Shown here: positions 6,627 to 15,773 of the stretch, piece after piece
Position numbering within the stretch: the first letter of the stretch is position 1
Layout of the letters: every line of letters starts with the position of its first letter
DNA from: a virus
DNA length: 41,438 bases
IMG/VR virus record: IMGVR_UViG_3300017967_005160
Location: 1 to 41,438 of that record
Direction: 5' to 3' (one strand)
Position numbers and translations under genes: made by a program
Notes under the pieces: generated by a model
Told to the model about the DNA's origin: nothing
Database searches by the model: none
Seen by the model: only the letters and a program-made list of their open reading frames with translations

Positions 6627-7934
6627 TCAGGAAGGAGCGGCGTCGAAGGTGACCTTGACGAATGACTCAGGCCGCTTGACGGCGAGAGCGAGACGCTCTT
6701 CGGCCAGAACAACGATGGCGTTGCGGACGAAGAAGTCTGAATGCTGCTCTGAGACGCGGATCGAAGCTGACTCGCGGTCATAGAGCTGGGCACCGGTACC
6801 GAACGCACCGATGAGGGCGGTACCCTCAGCGATGGCGGGGGTGTCGATGACGGGGATCCGCCAGACGCGGGCGTCAGCGCCTGAAGCTACCGACATCGCA
6901 AGGAGGTATGTACCCTGCGAGTTCTTGGTGAGCTCAATGTCTTCCCAGTCTGATGGGTGGACAATGATGCCGGTTGGCTCGTAGTAGGCGAGGTACGCAA
7001 GCGTAGCAGCGCGGCGAAGGGCGTCAGCCTTTGTGTCGGCAACAGGTGATGTTGAACCTGATGACCATGAGTAGGTCTGGATGCCTGAGGTGTTGAGGAT
7101 ACCGTTGAGGTCCTCACCAGTGCCAGTACCTGAAAGGATCTGAGCGTCCTCCTGAAGGCGGAGGCCGTAAAGAAGCTCGTTGTCGATGATCGAACGGAGC
7201 TGTGGCTCGTCAGCGAGGACGTTCCGGTGGGCGGCTTCCCAGTGCGCAATGGTGCGGACGGGGGCCTGCTCACCAACGAAGGTCATCGTTGACTGTGGCT
7301 TGGCGCCGAACTGACCACCTGAGTACTCTGGGACTACTGAAGCGTTGTTGCCGCTCCAGCCGCCGCCTGAGACGAAGCCGGTCTGACGGAAGTACTCAAT
7401 GACAGCAGCAGTGGTGGTGCGAGCTGGGAACAGGTCGCGAACACGGCTACGACGCTGAGCGAGTGGGACAATGCCGTCACGCTCAATCCGACCGAACTCA
7501 CCGGGGGTGCCGGTGGGGAGGCCTGAGTATACGTCCTTCTGCTCAAGTGACTTCGTGACGAATGGCGATTGCATTGTTGCGCCCGCACGGCCACCCTGAA
7601 GTGACTTGAACTCAGCTGAGTTGAGGAAAGCCTCACCGATTGAACCGGCCCGAGCAACTTCGCGCTCAACACCAGCAGCAACCTCGGCGGCGACTGACTT
7701 GTACTCGGCCTCTGAGGACCATGCTGAAATGTCACGGAGTGACTTCATGTCGTCAATGAGCCCCTTGAGCTCCTTGATCTCGGTCATGTTGGCTTGGAAA
7801 GCAGCCTTCTGACCATCTTCGGCAACGAGAGTGCTGCCATCCATCTTAATCGAATCAGCGATCTCCTGCTGCTCGGCCATCTTGGCCTTTAGAGCACCTT
7901 GGAGCTCGTTAAGTCGACCCTCATCAAAGCTCAT
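6627..7934 (-). CDS. Major capsid protein, HK97 fold
   Basis: 435 aa. The first 100 or so residues are a charged coiled-coil delta region (ELQGALKAKMAEQQEIADSI) like the internal scaffold of HK97-type capsid proteins, which the protease upstream would remove. The rest has the family signs: RDLFPARTTTAAVIEYFRQT, then LRSIIDNELLYGLRLQEDAQ (spine helix), GTGTGEDLNGILNTSGIQTY, IIVHPSDWEDIELTKNSQGT and a C-terminal P-domain end with FFVRNAIVVLAEERLALAV. AAGGAGA stands before the ATG. The gene is visibly richer in G+C at third positions than its neighbours, as expected for the most strongly translated gene. Closed by the terminator at 6562-6589. Confidence 0.93.
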   Translation of the reverse strand: MSFDEGRLNELQGALKAKMAEQQEIADSIKMDGSTLVAEDGQKAAFQANMTEIKELKGLIDDMKSLRDISAWSSEAEYKSVAAEVAAGVEREVARAGSIGEAFLNSAEFKSLQGGRAGATMQSPFVTKSLEQKDVYSGLPTGTPGEFGRIERDGIVPLAQRRSRVRDLFPARTTTAAVIEYFRQTGFVSGGGWSGNNASVVPEYSGGQFGAKPQSTMTFVGEQAPVRTIAHWEAAHRNVLADEPQLRSIIDNELLYGLRLQEDAQILSGTGTGEDLNGILNTSGIQTYSWSSGSTSPVADTKADALRRAATLAYLAYYEPTGIIVHPSDWEDIELTKNSQGTYLLAMSVASGADARVWRIPVIDTPAIAEGTALIGAFGTGAQLYDRESASIRVSEQHSDFFVRNAIVVLAEERLALAVKRPESFVKVTFDAAPS

Positions 7935-8108
7935 GTTTTGCTTCTCCTTAAGTTGTTGAACATATGCTGTAATGACAGGCGACTTAAAATTGGGATCGCC
8001 ACCAGTCGATATCTATACTAACAACAATGTAAAGCAAATGACATGAACTACAGGGTATTATTTCATTAAACTCAGAAATTTTTACACCTGTGTATATACC
8101 GAGTAATA

Positions 8109-8357
8109 CTACCCAGTTATTTCGTGCTTAGCCAGAATGCACCGTTTTAGAACTGCGATTGCGTTAGAGAAGCATCCGCTATATGGATCGTAAGATGCCG
8201 CTAAGACAATGTAGTCTTCGTCTTCACTTACAACGTACCCAGAACTATTGATTAACCGAGCTGGTATATCTACTCCAGTCTCTGTCCAATCGTCCTCCAT
8301 TGAGAAAGAGTCTATCCACACCACTTGCGCAATTGGCGGCACGCTTTCCACAATCAC
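8109..8357 (-). CDS. Small hypothetical head-region protein, 82 aa
   Basis: Starts with GTG at 8357 that overlaps the upstream TGA (GTGA), so translation is coupled. Acidic, compact: VVWIDSFSMEDDWTETGVDI, then SSGYVVSEDEDYIVLAASYD, then FSNAIAVLKRCILAKHEI. The arrangement looks like a small beta-barrel followed by a helix. Not recognised. It is the last gene before the capsid leader; a cluster of small inverted repeats but no clear terminator lies in 7935-8108. Confidence 0.55.
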   Translation of the reverse strand: MIVESVPPIAQVVWIDSFSMEDDWTETGVDIPARLINSSGYVVSEDEDYIVLAASYDPYSGCFSNAIAVLKRCILAKHEITG

Positions 8358-9640
8358 CCCTTCTTCTTTGAGCTTCGCTTGTGGCCTGAAGGGAGTAAAT
8401 CGTTGTCGGTTGTATACTTGGGATTCTTTGGCGTGCCAGAAGAAACCAAGTGTAGGAAAGCGTTCACTCTACCCATTGCCCACTGCTGTCTGCCCATCTT
8501 GGGGCGATGTGTCTGTGAGAACGCACCAGCGCCACGGCGCCACACCGCTTTAAGGGTGGGAGTCGAAACCATGAGATTTGGCTTATTTCTCTTCTTCATG
8601 CGCTTATTGTGCTTCTTGACTTTATCGGCAAGTGAGGCCTCAATAGCTGGGCTTAGCTTTATCTTGTTTTTTGAGCCAGAGGCAGATCCGGGCTTATTTG
8701 TGGAAGATCCGCTAATTCTCTCTGATGGCTTAGCAGGGGTCTTGGGACCAAGGTCTTTCTTTACTTCGATTTCTACAAACGCTTCCTTCTTTGCGCCCTC
8801 TACTCTCTCTACGATATCTTTGGCCCAAGTATATCCGGCGTCACCGCCCCACAGGGCATGAGCAATTCTCCCGTTGCTTGGGTAGCCAGCCTCGCCCTTT
8901 CTAAAGCCCGACGCCTTTGAGTCGCTCTGGTGGCGATCAAAGAAAGCTTTCATTCGCTTGACGGTCTTGTACGGTAGCTGCCTTCCATTGACAATATCTC
9001 TAGCACGGGCTATTCCCACAGCGGTTCCGCCACGGCCAAACTCCTTGCGCCAGTCTAGTCCACGCTTGGCATCAGCAATCATGCCCTTCGTGGGCGTAAA
9101 GCTATCTGAAGCATTAGCGGACTTTGCTGAAACCAGACCACCGCCGTCAATAGTCTCAATGCCACGAACACCACGCTCTCTAAGCTTCTCCCAGTCCTTG
9201 TCCTTAGCGAACCGCTTTCTGTTAGACTCTGATCGTCTTAGTGCTTGAGAACCACCAACATTGGCATGGGCCTTTGCGGCGTTGTACTCTTCCGGTGTGT
9301 TGCACGGCGCCCAGACGCCCTGACGTACCATGTGTGCCCCATTGCAACCAAGCCGCTTTCCCTGCGTCTCTGCTTCTTTTCTGCTGTTGAAGCTGTCCTT
9401 TGGCTTATCGGACTTATACTCAAGCCCCTTGACCTTGCGCTTCTTCTCTTCTTGGCGCTTCTTCCACTCTCTAAATGCTGGATTTCCCATTCTGATTAGA
9501 CGGCGTAAATCATCATCTGACTCGCACGGCCCCCATCCGTTCTCTTTCTTGTGGGCACCAGAACAACCGAGAATACGAGAAAGCTGCTTAGCCATCTTCT
9601 CCGTCGGTACAGTTTGTTCAGCTAGTGGATCCTTGGCCAT
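8354..9640 (-). CDS. Multi-domain basic head-associated protein with two Cys/His tags
   Basis: 428 aa, very basic. Residues about 20-45 and 93-120 are two copies of one motif: LGCSGAH...GWGPC (C26, H30, C39) and LGCNGAH...GVWAPC (C99, H103, C113). Around 185-275 is a block (GMIADAKRGLDWRKEFGRGG, then RMKAFFDRHQSD, then IAHALWGGDAGYTWA) that I know from other phage head proteins, including fusions to prohead proteases. The C-terminus (RRGAGAFSQTHRPKMGRQQW, then YTTDNDLLPSGH) resembles DUF5824-type phage sequences. Linkers are Lys/Ser-rich. AAAGGAATAGAT precedes the ATG. It lies between the giant head protein and the capsid gene. Probably an internal or minor head protein; no enzyme activity can be shown. 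Confidence 0.65.
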   Translation of the reverse strand: MAKDPLAEQTVPTEKMAKQLSRILGCSGAHKKENGWGPCESDDDLRRLIRMGNPAFREWKKRQEEKKRKVKGLEYKSDKPKDSFNSRKEAETQGKRLGCNGAHMVRQGVWAPCNTPEEYNAAKAHANVGGSQALRRSESNRKRFAKDKDWEKLRERGVRGIETIDGGGLVSAKSANASDSFTPTKGMIADAKRGLDWRKEFGRGGTAVGIARARDIVNGRQLPYKTVKRMKAFFDRHQSDSKASGFRKGEAGYPSNGRIAHALWGGDAGYTWAKDIVERVEGAKKEAFVEIEVKKDLGPKTPAKPSERISGSSTNKPGSASGSKNKIKLSPAIEASLADKVKKHNKRMKKRNKPNLMVSTPTLKAVWRRGAGAFSQTHRPKMGRQQWAMGRVNAFLHLVSSGTPKNPKYTTDNDLLPSGHKRSSKKKG

Positions 9641-9650
9641 ATCTATTCCT

Positions 9651-10280
9651 TTACGAATCGGTCAACTCTATTAGTTTATCAATTGTGGAGGGGTCTCCAG
9701 ATTCTTCAAAGCCCTTTAGTATGGAAAAAGCAGAGAATAAAAACTGATCGTCAAACGTATCAACAGCATAGTCGCCACTGCTGGTTAGTGACTTGCCCCA
9801 AAGCTTAGCAATCGAATGCATAAGTGCGTCAAGTTTTTCTCTGTTCATGGGGAATGTCAAAATAAACGTGACCACATCTTCTTTGGACATTGAGGAGAAC
9901 TGGGTCTGCCTGAGCCTCTGCTTGGTGTTGTAGGTGTCAACAGCGTCCACAAAGTCCTTGTATTTCTTCTCGTCCACCTTGTGCTGCTTGTGGTTTTGTC
10001 CAAATACCGCAGCAATGGTGGTAATGGGCATAGACTCAAGCTCTGCCTGCGTTGGGGAGTATCCAGCCTGCATACGCAGCACCTCTTTGTCGATAGGATC
10101 TCTCGTCTTCTTTATTTCTGTTGGGGACGCTGAAGGCCTCTGAATAATAGATGACATATTTCTTCTGGCTAGGTACATGAGGAACGTGGCATCGGCTTCG
10201 TTCGGCTTTAGGTACGTAAAGACAGCAGGCCTTCCCGGCTCTGACTTTATTGCCACTCTGTCGTTGTAGATGTAATACAT
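9651..10280 (-). CDS. Hypothetical head-region protein, 209 aa
   Basis: Start taken at ATG 10280 (MYYIYNDRVAIKSEPG), with AAAGGA 6-7 bases before it and the upstream stop just ahead at 10291; the longer frame would overlap that gene. An N-terminal beta part with PAVFTYLKPNEADATFLMYL is followed by a long helical region (SPTQAELESMPITTIAAVFG, and FVDAVDTYNTKQRLRQTQF) and an acidic C-terminus. No known motif. Sits between the giant head protein and the Cys/His-tagged protein, so a virion or assembly role is likely. Confidence 0.55.
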   Translation of the reverse strand: MYYIYNDRVAIKSEPGRPAVFTYLKPNEADATFLMYLARRNMSSIIQRPSASPTEIKKTRDPIDKEVLRMQAGYSPTQAELESMPITTIAAVFGQNHKQHKVDEKKYKDFVDAVDTYNTKQRLRQTQFSSMSKEDVVTFILTFPMNREKLDALMHSIAKLWGKSLTSSGDYAVDTFDDQFLFSAFSILKGFEESGDPSTIDKLIELTDS

Positions 10281-10290
10281 TGTCTTTCCT

Positions 10291-13200
10291 TTACCTAAGT
10301 TTCGTATTTGACGAGTAGTCAACAGCCTTTAACAGGAGATCTTTCAGTTTAGTCGCTGAATCATCGTCTATCTCTGAAAGTCTATCAAGCATCTCTAGAG
10401 ATTCCAACATTCTTCTAGCAGCAGCCTGTTCTGGAAACTTTCCGGTAGCCTCCAACTCCTCTGCCATGTCTTGTATGGTTTCTCTGACATCATCTCTGTT
10501 GTTATTTCTGAGAGTGTTTATCAATCTGTCAAGACCAGCTGAAATTTCTTCAGGGGTAGACTTTTTGAACACTGTTCCGTATGGGTTAGCAAACCGAGCA
10601 TCTCCGTGATTTGCAAACTTGTAGGCAAATGTTGTTATTAGTTCATCATCTGTCATGTTTGCGATGACTGTTTCTTCGGGGAGGGGAACTCCCAGATTTA
10701 TCGATCTTGAAATTTCTGGCTGGCTGAATGCGAGACCGTGGTCAATTGGATAAACGTCTTGACCTATAAGCATAATGTTTCCGGGGTTTCTGTCTGGATT
10801 TGCAGAAATGACATCTAGTCCCAACATTTGAATTACAGTAAAGGCACTGGTTGTGTCTCTCATCTGCTTCATATTGTCGGCGTATGGAACTGTATTGCTC
10901 ATTCCTTCGGCATCTGAGTAGAAACTTTGTGCAAATTGAATTAGCACAGCCGGTGTTTCATTGTCGCTTGACGTTGATCTGTTGGGCTGGATGAGTCTAA
11001 GCGCAGGCGCATCAAATCCAAAAACTTCACCAAGCTGATATCCAGCAACCTCTGAGTGAACTTCACCTACTCCCATTGCGTTATCGTAATAGGCCTTTAT
11101 GCCGTATCTGTGGCCGGTAAGCTTGTCTTCAAGAACAATTACTTCATTTGAGCTTGCGTTTCCGGGGAGAAGCTTGGGGGTAAAGCGAGACTCATCGCCA
11201 CGACCGATGTCATCCATTATTGCTGCGCCAATGTGTTCATCTGGTATCTCGGACAGTGGTGCACCTTGACGCATGAGGCGAACTGAATCATCTAGCGATA
11301 GATTTGATGTATTCTCTACTCTTACAAAGCTTTCACCATTTGGTGTAAGCGCTGAACGTATTTCTGCAACTGGGTTCATCGATCCGTCTGGTGCCCTATC
11401 TACCTTGAGAAGTTTGTCTGTTGGGTTTGATGAAAGTCTCATTCCTGACGGATCATAGTGAGCAACCGGTGCCGTGGCATAACTTAGGCGAACGTCCACG
11501 GGCAGGTATTGCTCTGCTCCGCTGCCCTTTGCTGTGAGCACATCAAATGCTTCCTGACCAACCTCGTCTATTATTTGCTGACGGCGCTCTGGGGTTACCT
11601 CGTAAGGAGATATGTTGAGTCTACCGCTTGAGTCAGAGTCTATGCGGTCACCCATAAAGTACCCAAAGGCCACGGAATTCTTTTCCCCATTGGGACCATC
11701 AAGAGCGAGCATGAAATCTCCGTGTCCGGGCATCATTTCTGCTGACTCTCCATTAAGGCTTGGCTGTACCATCCTTTCCAACCTAGCGTGGCGAACATCG
11801 TCTTTGATTAGCGCCTTCGCTATGATGCTTTCAGGACTTCCGTCATCTCTGTCGTATGCCTGAACCAGCTTGGCCATTTTGTCGTTCAGTTGAACGAGCG
11901 TATCGGGATCATAAGTTGGATCCTGCCGGAATCCACGACGACCCCACACTGAGTGACCGTCAATTCCCGGATAGACTTCAACAACAGCGCTCTTGGATGA
12001 CGCTGCGTAGAAGGTAAAGGCATGTGAGTTGAGCTGATCAGCAATATCGTATCCCTGAATACCGACAGCATTTCCATCCTTTGAGAATGTGGAGAAAGCA
12101 CGCATAGCGTCTTCTAGATTGGCCTCGTCTACGGTAGCCAGTAAATCTGCTTCTGTTATCTTTGGATTGGACAAGAATAGGAACTGGTTCTCTACGCTCT
12201 TTACGTTTCCAGTCTTTGCATCAAACTTGATTAGTCTCCTGTATGTCCGCGAGTCATCTGGATTGACATCTCTTACGGCAAGTAGAGTCTCTGTTCCGTC
12301 TGGGTTCTTCTTCAGCAGAGTGACTCTGAAGTCACCATTAGCCCTTACCGACTTTGCACCGCCAACTTTGTCTATTCTTATATCAGTGAGTATTGGTGTA
12401 ACACGAAGAGTGTAATCGTCGGAAGTGGCAACGTCAAAGTCGTGCCCGTGAGACAAAGCCAATTGAGTCCACTCTTTGAGATCGGCGTCAGACATATCTC
12501 CGACGGGTCCGTCGGTCTCCCACGGTCTTTCACCGTTGGGGTATCTTGAAGATATTACTCTCTCTGCCTTCTCCTTCTGTCGTCTGCGTAATGTCTTTAG
12601 AGCGCTCCTCCAGCTATAAGCTTCGACAGGCAGCTCGGACGGGACATCAGGGTCAACAACGAGGTCTCTAATTATTTGAGACGCTCTGCTTTCTTGCCTT
12701 TGTGTGAATGTTTGTTGGCTGATGTTTCCGGAGTCGGGTATTTCTCCAGATGCTATTCTTCTAGCATTGAAGAACACTTCGTTTCTGTAACTTTCTTTAA
12801 CTCTAGAAAGTCGATCATTTATAAAGTCTGCTGATAAATCATCTCCTCTAGCGGCCTCTACAATTGCATGAAGTTCAAAGTAAGCGGCGAATAGGTTTCT
12901 CTCTTCTATTTCATCTGGCTCTGGATTGTCACCAAAGAAAGTTATTAGATCAGAGAAGTACGCTTCGACTTCGCTGTGTGTCGATGTGGGGTTGCCTGCG
13001 GAATTTCCAACTATGTCTGTTATGTCGGCTAATAATCCGTCTCTTTGGAATTCTACAGAAGACAAAAGAGCTTGCATACCGTCGGGAGTGTCAGTAAATT
13101 CTGATACCTCTGACAACACTGAAACTTCTGGAGCGCCCTCTATCTCTCTAACGCTTAGCGACGGGTCAGTCTCCTCTGCTGGGCGAGAACGTGTTAGGGT

Positions 13201-15600
13201 TCGGACACCTAGAACTTCACCAAGGCGTTGTACACCGGAATAGATGGCATAGTTGATATCGTCTGATATGTTTTTCTCATCTTCGGTTCGTGGTGGATTT
13301 ATCGATATGCGAGCAGCTTCTGCTGTGGCGGCATCAGAAAGCGTGTCATATATGGAACGCAACTCTTCTGCAGATGCTTTCTCTAGAATGTCTGGATCTG
13401 ATAGATAAATTCCTAGATCTGTTAGATATGCCGCAAGCCCATCTCCATCAAGAAGAGATCTTTCTTCCGGACCCAATTCTCGTCCTAGAACAATCTCGTC
13501 AATTGTTGGCATTTCTCCGGCGACAGAAACTGGAGATACGTCGTCAACAAACTCTCGTGTCCATCTGCTGTACTTACCTACCAAAGAAGTTAGACCAACG
13601 ACGGTGCTCTTCTTCTCTTCATCCAGTCCGGGATTGTTTTGTATGCGCTTAGCATTTGGTGACTTGCTGGTCCTTACGTTTTGTATTGCGTCAAAAATCT
13701 TTGAGAACGCAGTGATGACCTGCTCGTCAATTCGACCACCGCAATCAGTGCCTGCTTGATCAGTGAACATGCCACCGTTTCTCGTTCCCGGTGGGCATCT
13801 GAATCTGTTTACGTCGGGATCAAAAAACGATGCACCAAAAGACCTTCTGGAAGCCTTTGTGTCGAATCCTGCAGAATTAGATAGCGAAGTAAATCTGTCT
13901 ACTTTTCGCTGTATGGAGTCGTGGTATCTGCTTTGGTTTTTCTTACTCCGACTCGCGTCGGTAAAGAAAAAAGGGTTTAAAGATTTTGAACCTCCACTCT
14001 CGCCTTCTACCCTTTCGAAGATTGGGTCATTTGGCGCTCGTCGTGGAGCGGAACGTGAAAGGAATGTCTCATAAACCCAGACGGGTACGGAGATTACCTG
14101 ATCGCCAGCCTGTACCTTAATGAGTTGGTTCCTTGAATCTTCTACGGGCTTGAAAGAGCCAGACTCAACTGTACCAAACTCAACCTTGAATCTACCATCG
14201 CTTCTGTCGGCAAACTCTCGTATCAGTGCCGTTGGATCCTCGGCATTAGAAACTGAGTCCACAGCTTCTCTTGTCTGAATCTTAAGCTGCTCTCTTTCCT
14301 CGGGTGACATTTCTCCGCCCTCTCGCACGACCCTAATGGCACCAGCTTCCGGTACGTTGAACACAACATCCCTGAGTCCAGTGGAGAATATTGGCAACTC
14401 ATTCCTGCCAATCATCCCAGATGGTGCCGTCACAACGTAAGTACCATCTGCCATGTCATCAAACTCGTCAAGGCGAGAGAAGGCTGATAAGGTTACCGCA
14501 GGCTCTAGAATAACACCGTCACGACGAACGAGCCTGTCTGGGAACTCGTCTCCCTCTTGCAGTCGCTCTAGAATGTAGTCAGTCGACTTCTTCACTAGGG
14601 TTGGGCTTGTCTTTTTTGGTGCGACTGGAATTTGAGCAGCACGGATAATATCGGCTGCGTTTCTGTTCTTTCTCAAATCACCAATGCTCCGAACCAAGTC
14701 GGCGCTTCGTGAAAGTCGTGCGAGTGATCTCATGGCCGCTGGGGCGAGAGATCCCGGACCTATGTTAGGTATGCGGAGAAGCTGGGCACCGCAAGTTGAG
14801 AACTCGGAGTTTGTGAATGTTCCACCCTTTTCGAAACCGGGAGGGCAGCGGAACTTGTTTCTTGCCCCACGCCCACCTGTGACAAGACGGCGAGCAACGC
14901 CTGTCCCGGGCCGACTTGGGACGCCGGGCGTTAGCGCTTCCCAAGTTGCTGAGCGGACAGGGCTACGGAAGTCAGAGAAGTCACCGGGCAGGGCAATTGA
15001 ACCAGCGGCTTGAAGCGCCTGACCGGCCCGTGATGAGCTACCAAATATGCCGACGCGCTTGACTTCTACGTCAAGGTCAATTTCCTTTACTTCACCCGGG
15101 AAGTTTATTTCCTGAGAGTACTTGGCAAACAGCGCAGCCTTGAAATCAACAGCATTTTGTCGGTTGTTTATTGGCTGTGTGAGTATGCCGTTAGAATCTC
15201 TGGATTCTCTGATCGCTAATCTTAGAGCAGATACGTTAACTCCGTTTGGAGATGGATTGAAGGACTTTGCCTTTCTGGCGGCTCGCCTCACTGATCTGGT
15301 CACACGACGAGATCTACGCTTCCCTGAAGAGGCACCCCTCTTTTTCTTTCCTTCATTTGGCCACTTGCCGGTAAGCTCGTGGTGAAGCCAAGCGCAAATT
15401 CTCTGTGGTCTACCACCGAACCGTGGCTTGTCCATGAGGATGACGACACACCGACGGAAACCACCGGGCTTCTTCATTATGGGTCGCCAATACTTGAGAA
15501 GATCCTCTAGATTACCTCGCCGTGGGCCACGGCCACGGGTAAGCGCTGTAAGCTGATCGGCATTGGGCCCTACTTCTGGAGCCTTGACCTCAACTTCCAT
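10291..15600 (-). CDS. Giant head protein (1769 aa) with C-terminal PI3/4-kinase-like domain
   Basis: Largest gene in the window. Residues about 24-83 are a phage module (RGNLEDLLKYWRP, FRRCVVILMDK, ICAWLHHELTGKWP) often seen at the start of actinophage head proteins. An Arg-rich stretch follows (91-112). Two copies of a Cys tag occur at 250-271 and 600-621 (FRCPPG, then GG-x-FT, then CG). About 950-1450 holds long low-identity regions including VWGRRGFRQDPTYDPD. The C-terminus has a kinase-like fold: GIKAYY with K1502, HSEVAGYQLGEVFG with E1517, DRNPGNIML at 1603-1611 and IDHG with D1620. That order matches the ATP-binding Lys, helix-C Glu, catalytic Asp/Asn and metal Asp of PI3/4-kinase/HipA-like kinases. 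It lies among head genes, so it is probably packaged and could be injected. Target unknown. Confidence 0.75.
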   Translation of the reverse strand: MEVEVKAPEVGPNADQLTALTRGRGPRRGNLEDLLKYWRPIMKKPGGFRRCVVILMDKPRFGGRPQRICAWLHHELTGKWPNEGKKKRGASSGKRRSRRVTRSVRRAARKAKSFNPSPNGVNVSALRLAIRESRDSNGILTQPINNRQNAVDFKAALFAKYSQEINFPGEVKEIDLDVEVKRVGIFGSSSRAGQALQAAGSIALPGDFSDFRSPVRSATWEALTPGVPSRPGTGVARRLVTGGRGARNKFRCPPGFEKGGTFTNSEFSTCGAQLLRIPNIGPGSLAPAAMRSLARLSRSADLVRSIGDLRKNRNAADIIRAAQIPVAPKKTSPTLVKKSTDYILERLQEGDEFPDRLVRRDGVILEPAVTLSAFSRLDEFDDMADGTYVVTAPSGMIGRNELPIFSTGLRDVVFNVPEAGAIRVVREGGEMSPEEREQLKIQTREAVDSVSNAEDPTALIREFADRSDGRFKVEFGTVESGSFKPVEDSRNQLIKVQAGDQVISVPVWVYETFLSRSAPRRAPNDPIFERVEGESGGSKSLNPFFFTDASRSKKNQSRYHDSIQRKVDRFTSLSNSAGFDTKASRRSFGASFFDPDVNRFRCPPGTRNGGMFTDQAGTDCGGRIDEQVITAFSKIFDAIQNVRTSKSPNAKRIQNNPGLDEEKKSTVVGLTSLVGKYSRWTREFVDDVSPVSVAGEMPTIDEIVLGRELGPEERSLLDGDGLAAYLTDLGIYLSDPDILEKASAEELRSIYDTLSDAATAEAARISINPPRTEDEKNISDDINYAIYSGVQRLGEVLGVRTLTRSRPAEETDPSLSVREIEGAPEVSVLSEVSEFTDTPDGMQALLSSVEFQRDGLLADITDIVGNSAGNPTSTHSEVEAYFSDLITFFGDNPEPDEIEERNLFAAYFELHAIVEAARGDDLSADFINDRLSRVKESYRNEVFFNARRIASGEIPDSGNISQQTFTQRQESRASQIIRDLVVDPDVPSELPVEAYSWRSALKTLRRRQKEKAERVISSRYPNGERPWETDGPVGDMSDADLKEWTQLALSHGHDFDVATSDDYTLRVTPILTDIRIDKVGGAKSVRANGDFRVTLLKKNPDGTETLLAVRDVNPDDSRTYRRLIKFDAKTGNVKSVENQFLFLSNPKITEADLLATVDEANLEDAMRAFSTFSKDGNAVGIQGYDIADQLNSHAFTFYAASSKSAVVEVYPGIDGHSVWGRRGFRQDPTYDPDTLVQLNDKMAKLVQAYDRDDGSPESIIAKALIKDDVRHARLERMVQPSLNGESAEMMPGHGDFMLALDGPNGEKNSVAFGYFMGDRIDSDSSGRLNISPYEVTPERRQQIIDEVGQEAFDVLTAKGSGAEQYLPVDVRLSYATAPVAHYDPSGMRLSSNPTDKLLKVDRAPDGSMNPVAEIRSALTPNGESFVRVENTSNLSLDDSVRLMRQGAPLSEIPDEHIGAAIMDDIGRGDESRFTPKLLPGNASSNEVIVLEDKLTGHRYGIKAYYDNAMGVGEVHSEVAGYQLGEVFGFDAPALRLIQPNRSTSSDNETPAVLIQFAQSFYSDAEGMSNTVPYADNMKQMRDTTSAFTVIQMLGLDVISANPDRNPGNIMLIGQDVYPIDHGLAFSQPEISRSINLGVPLPEETVIANMTDDELITTFAYKFANHGDARFANPYGTVFKKSTPEEISAGLDRLINTLRNNNRDDVRETIQDMAEELEATGKFPEQAAARRMLESLEMLDRLSEIDDDSATKLKDLLLKAVDYSSNTKLR

Positions 15601-15604
15601 GACC

Positions 15605-15763
15605 TCATTCCTCTCCGTCTAATAGGTATTCTATTTCGTAATCTTCGTACAACCCAGAGAAAGCATCCTCTAAGACATTAATTTCAGTCAAGTTAGAGAG
15701 CTCTAGTGATCCTAGAGCTTCTCTAGCTTGCTGTAGTCTTAGTTCTGGTAGAAGTGGATGCAT
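15605..15763 (-). CDS. Small acidic protein, 52 aa
   Basis: Start chosen at ATG 15763 (MHPLLPELRLQQAREALGSL); a TTG at 15799 would overlap the upstream gene by 26 bases. The product is helical and acidic, ending LYEDYEIEYLLDGEE. It fills the gap between the scaffold-like gene and the giant head gene with only a few bases on each side. No family recognised; the helical, acidic nature would allow a small assembly partner. Confidence 0.5.
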   Translation of the reverse strand: MHPLLPELRLQQAREALGSLELSNLTEINVLEDAFSGLYEDYEIEYLLDGEE

Positions 15764-15773
15764 CTCTGGCTTC

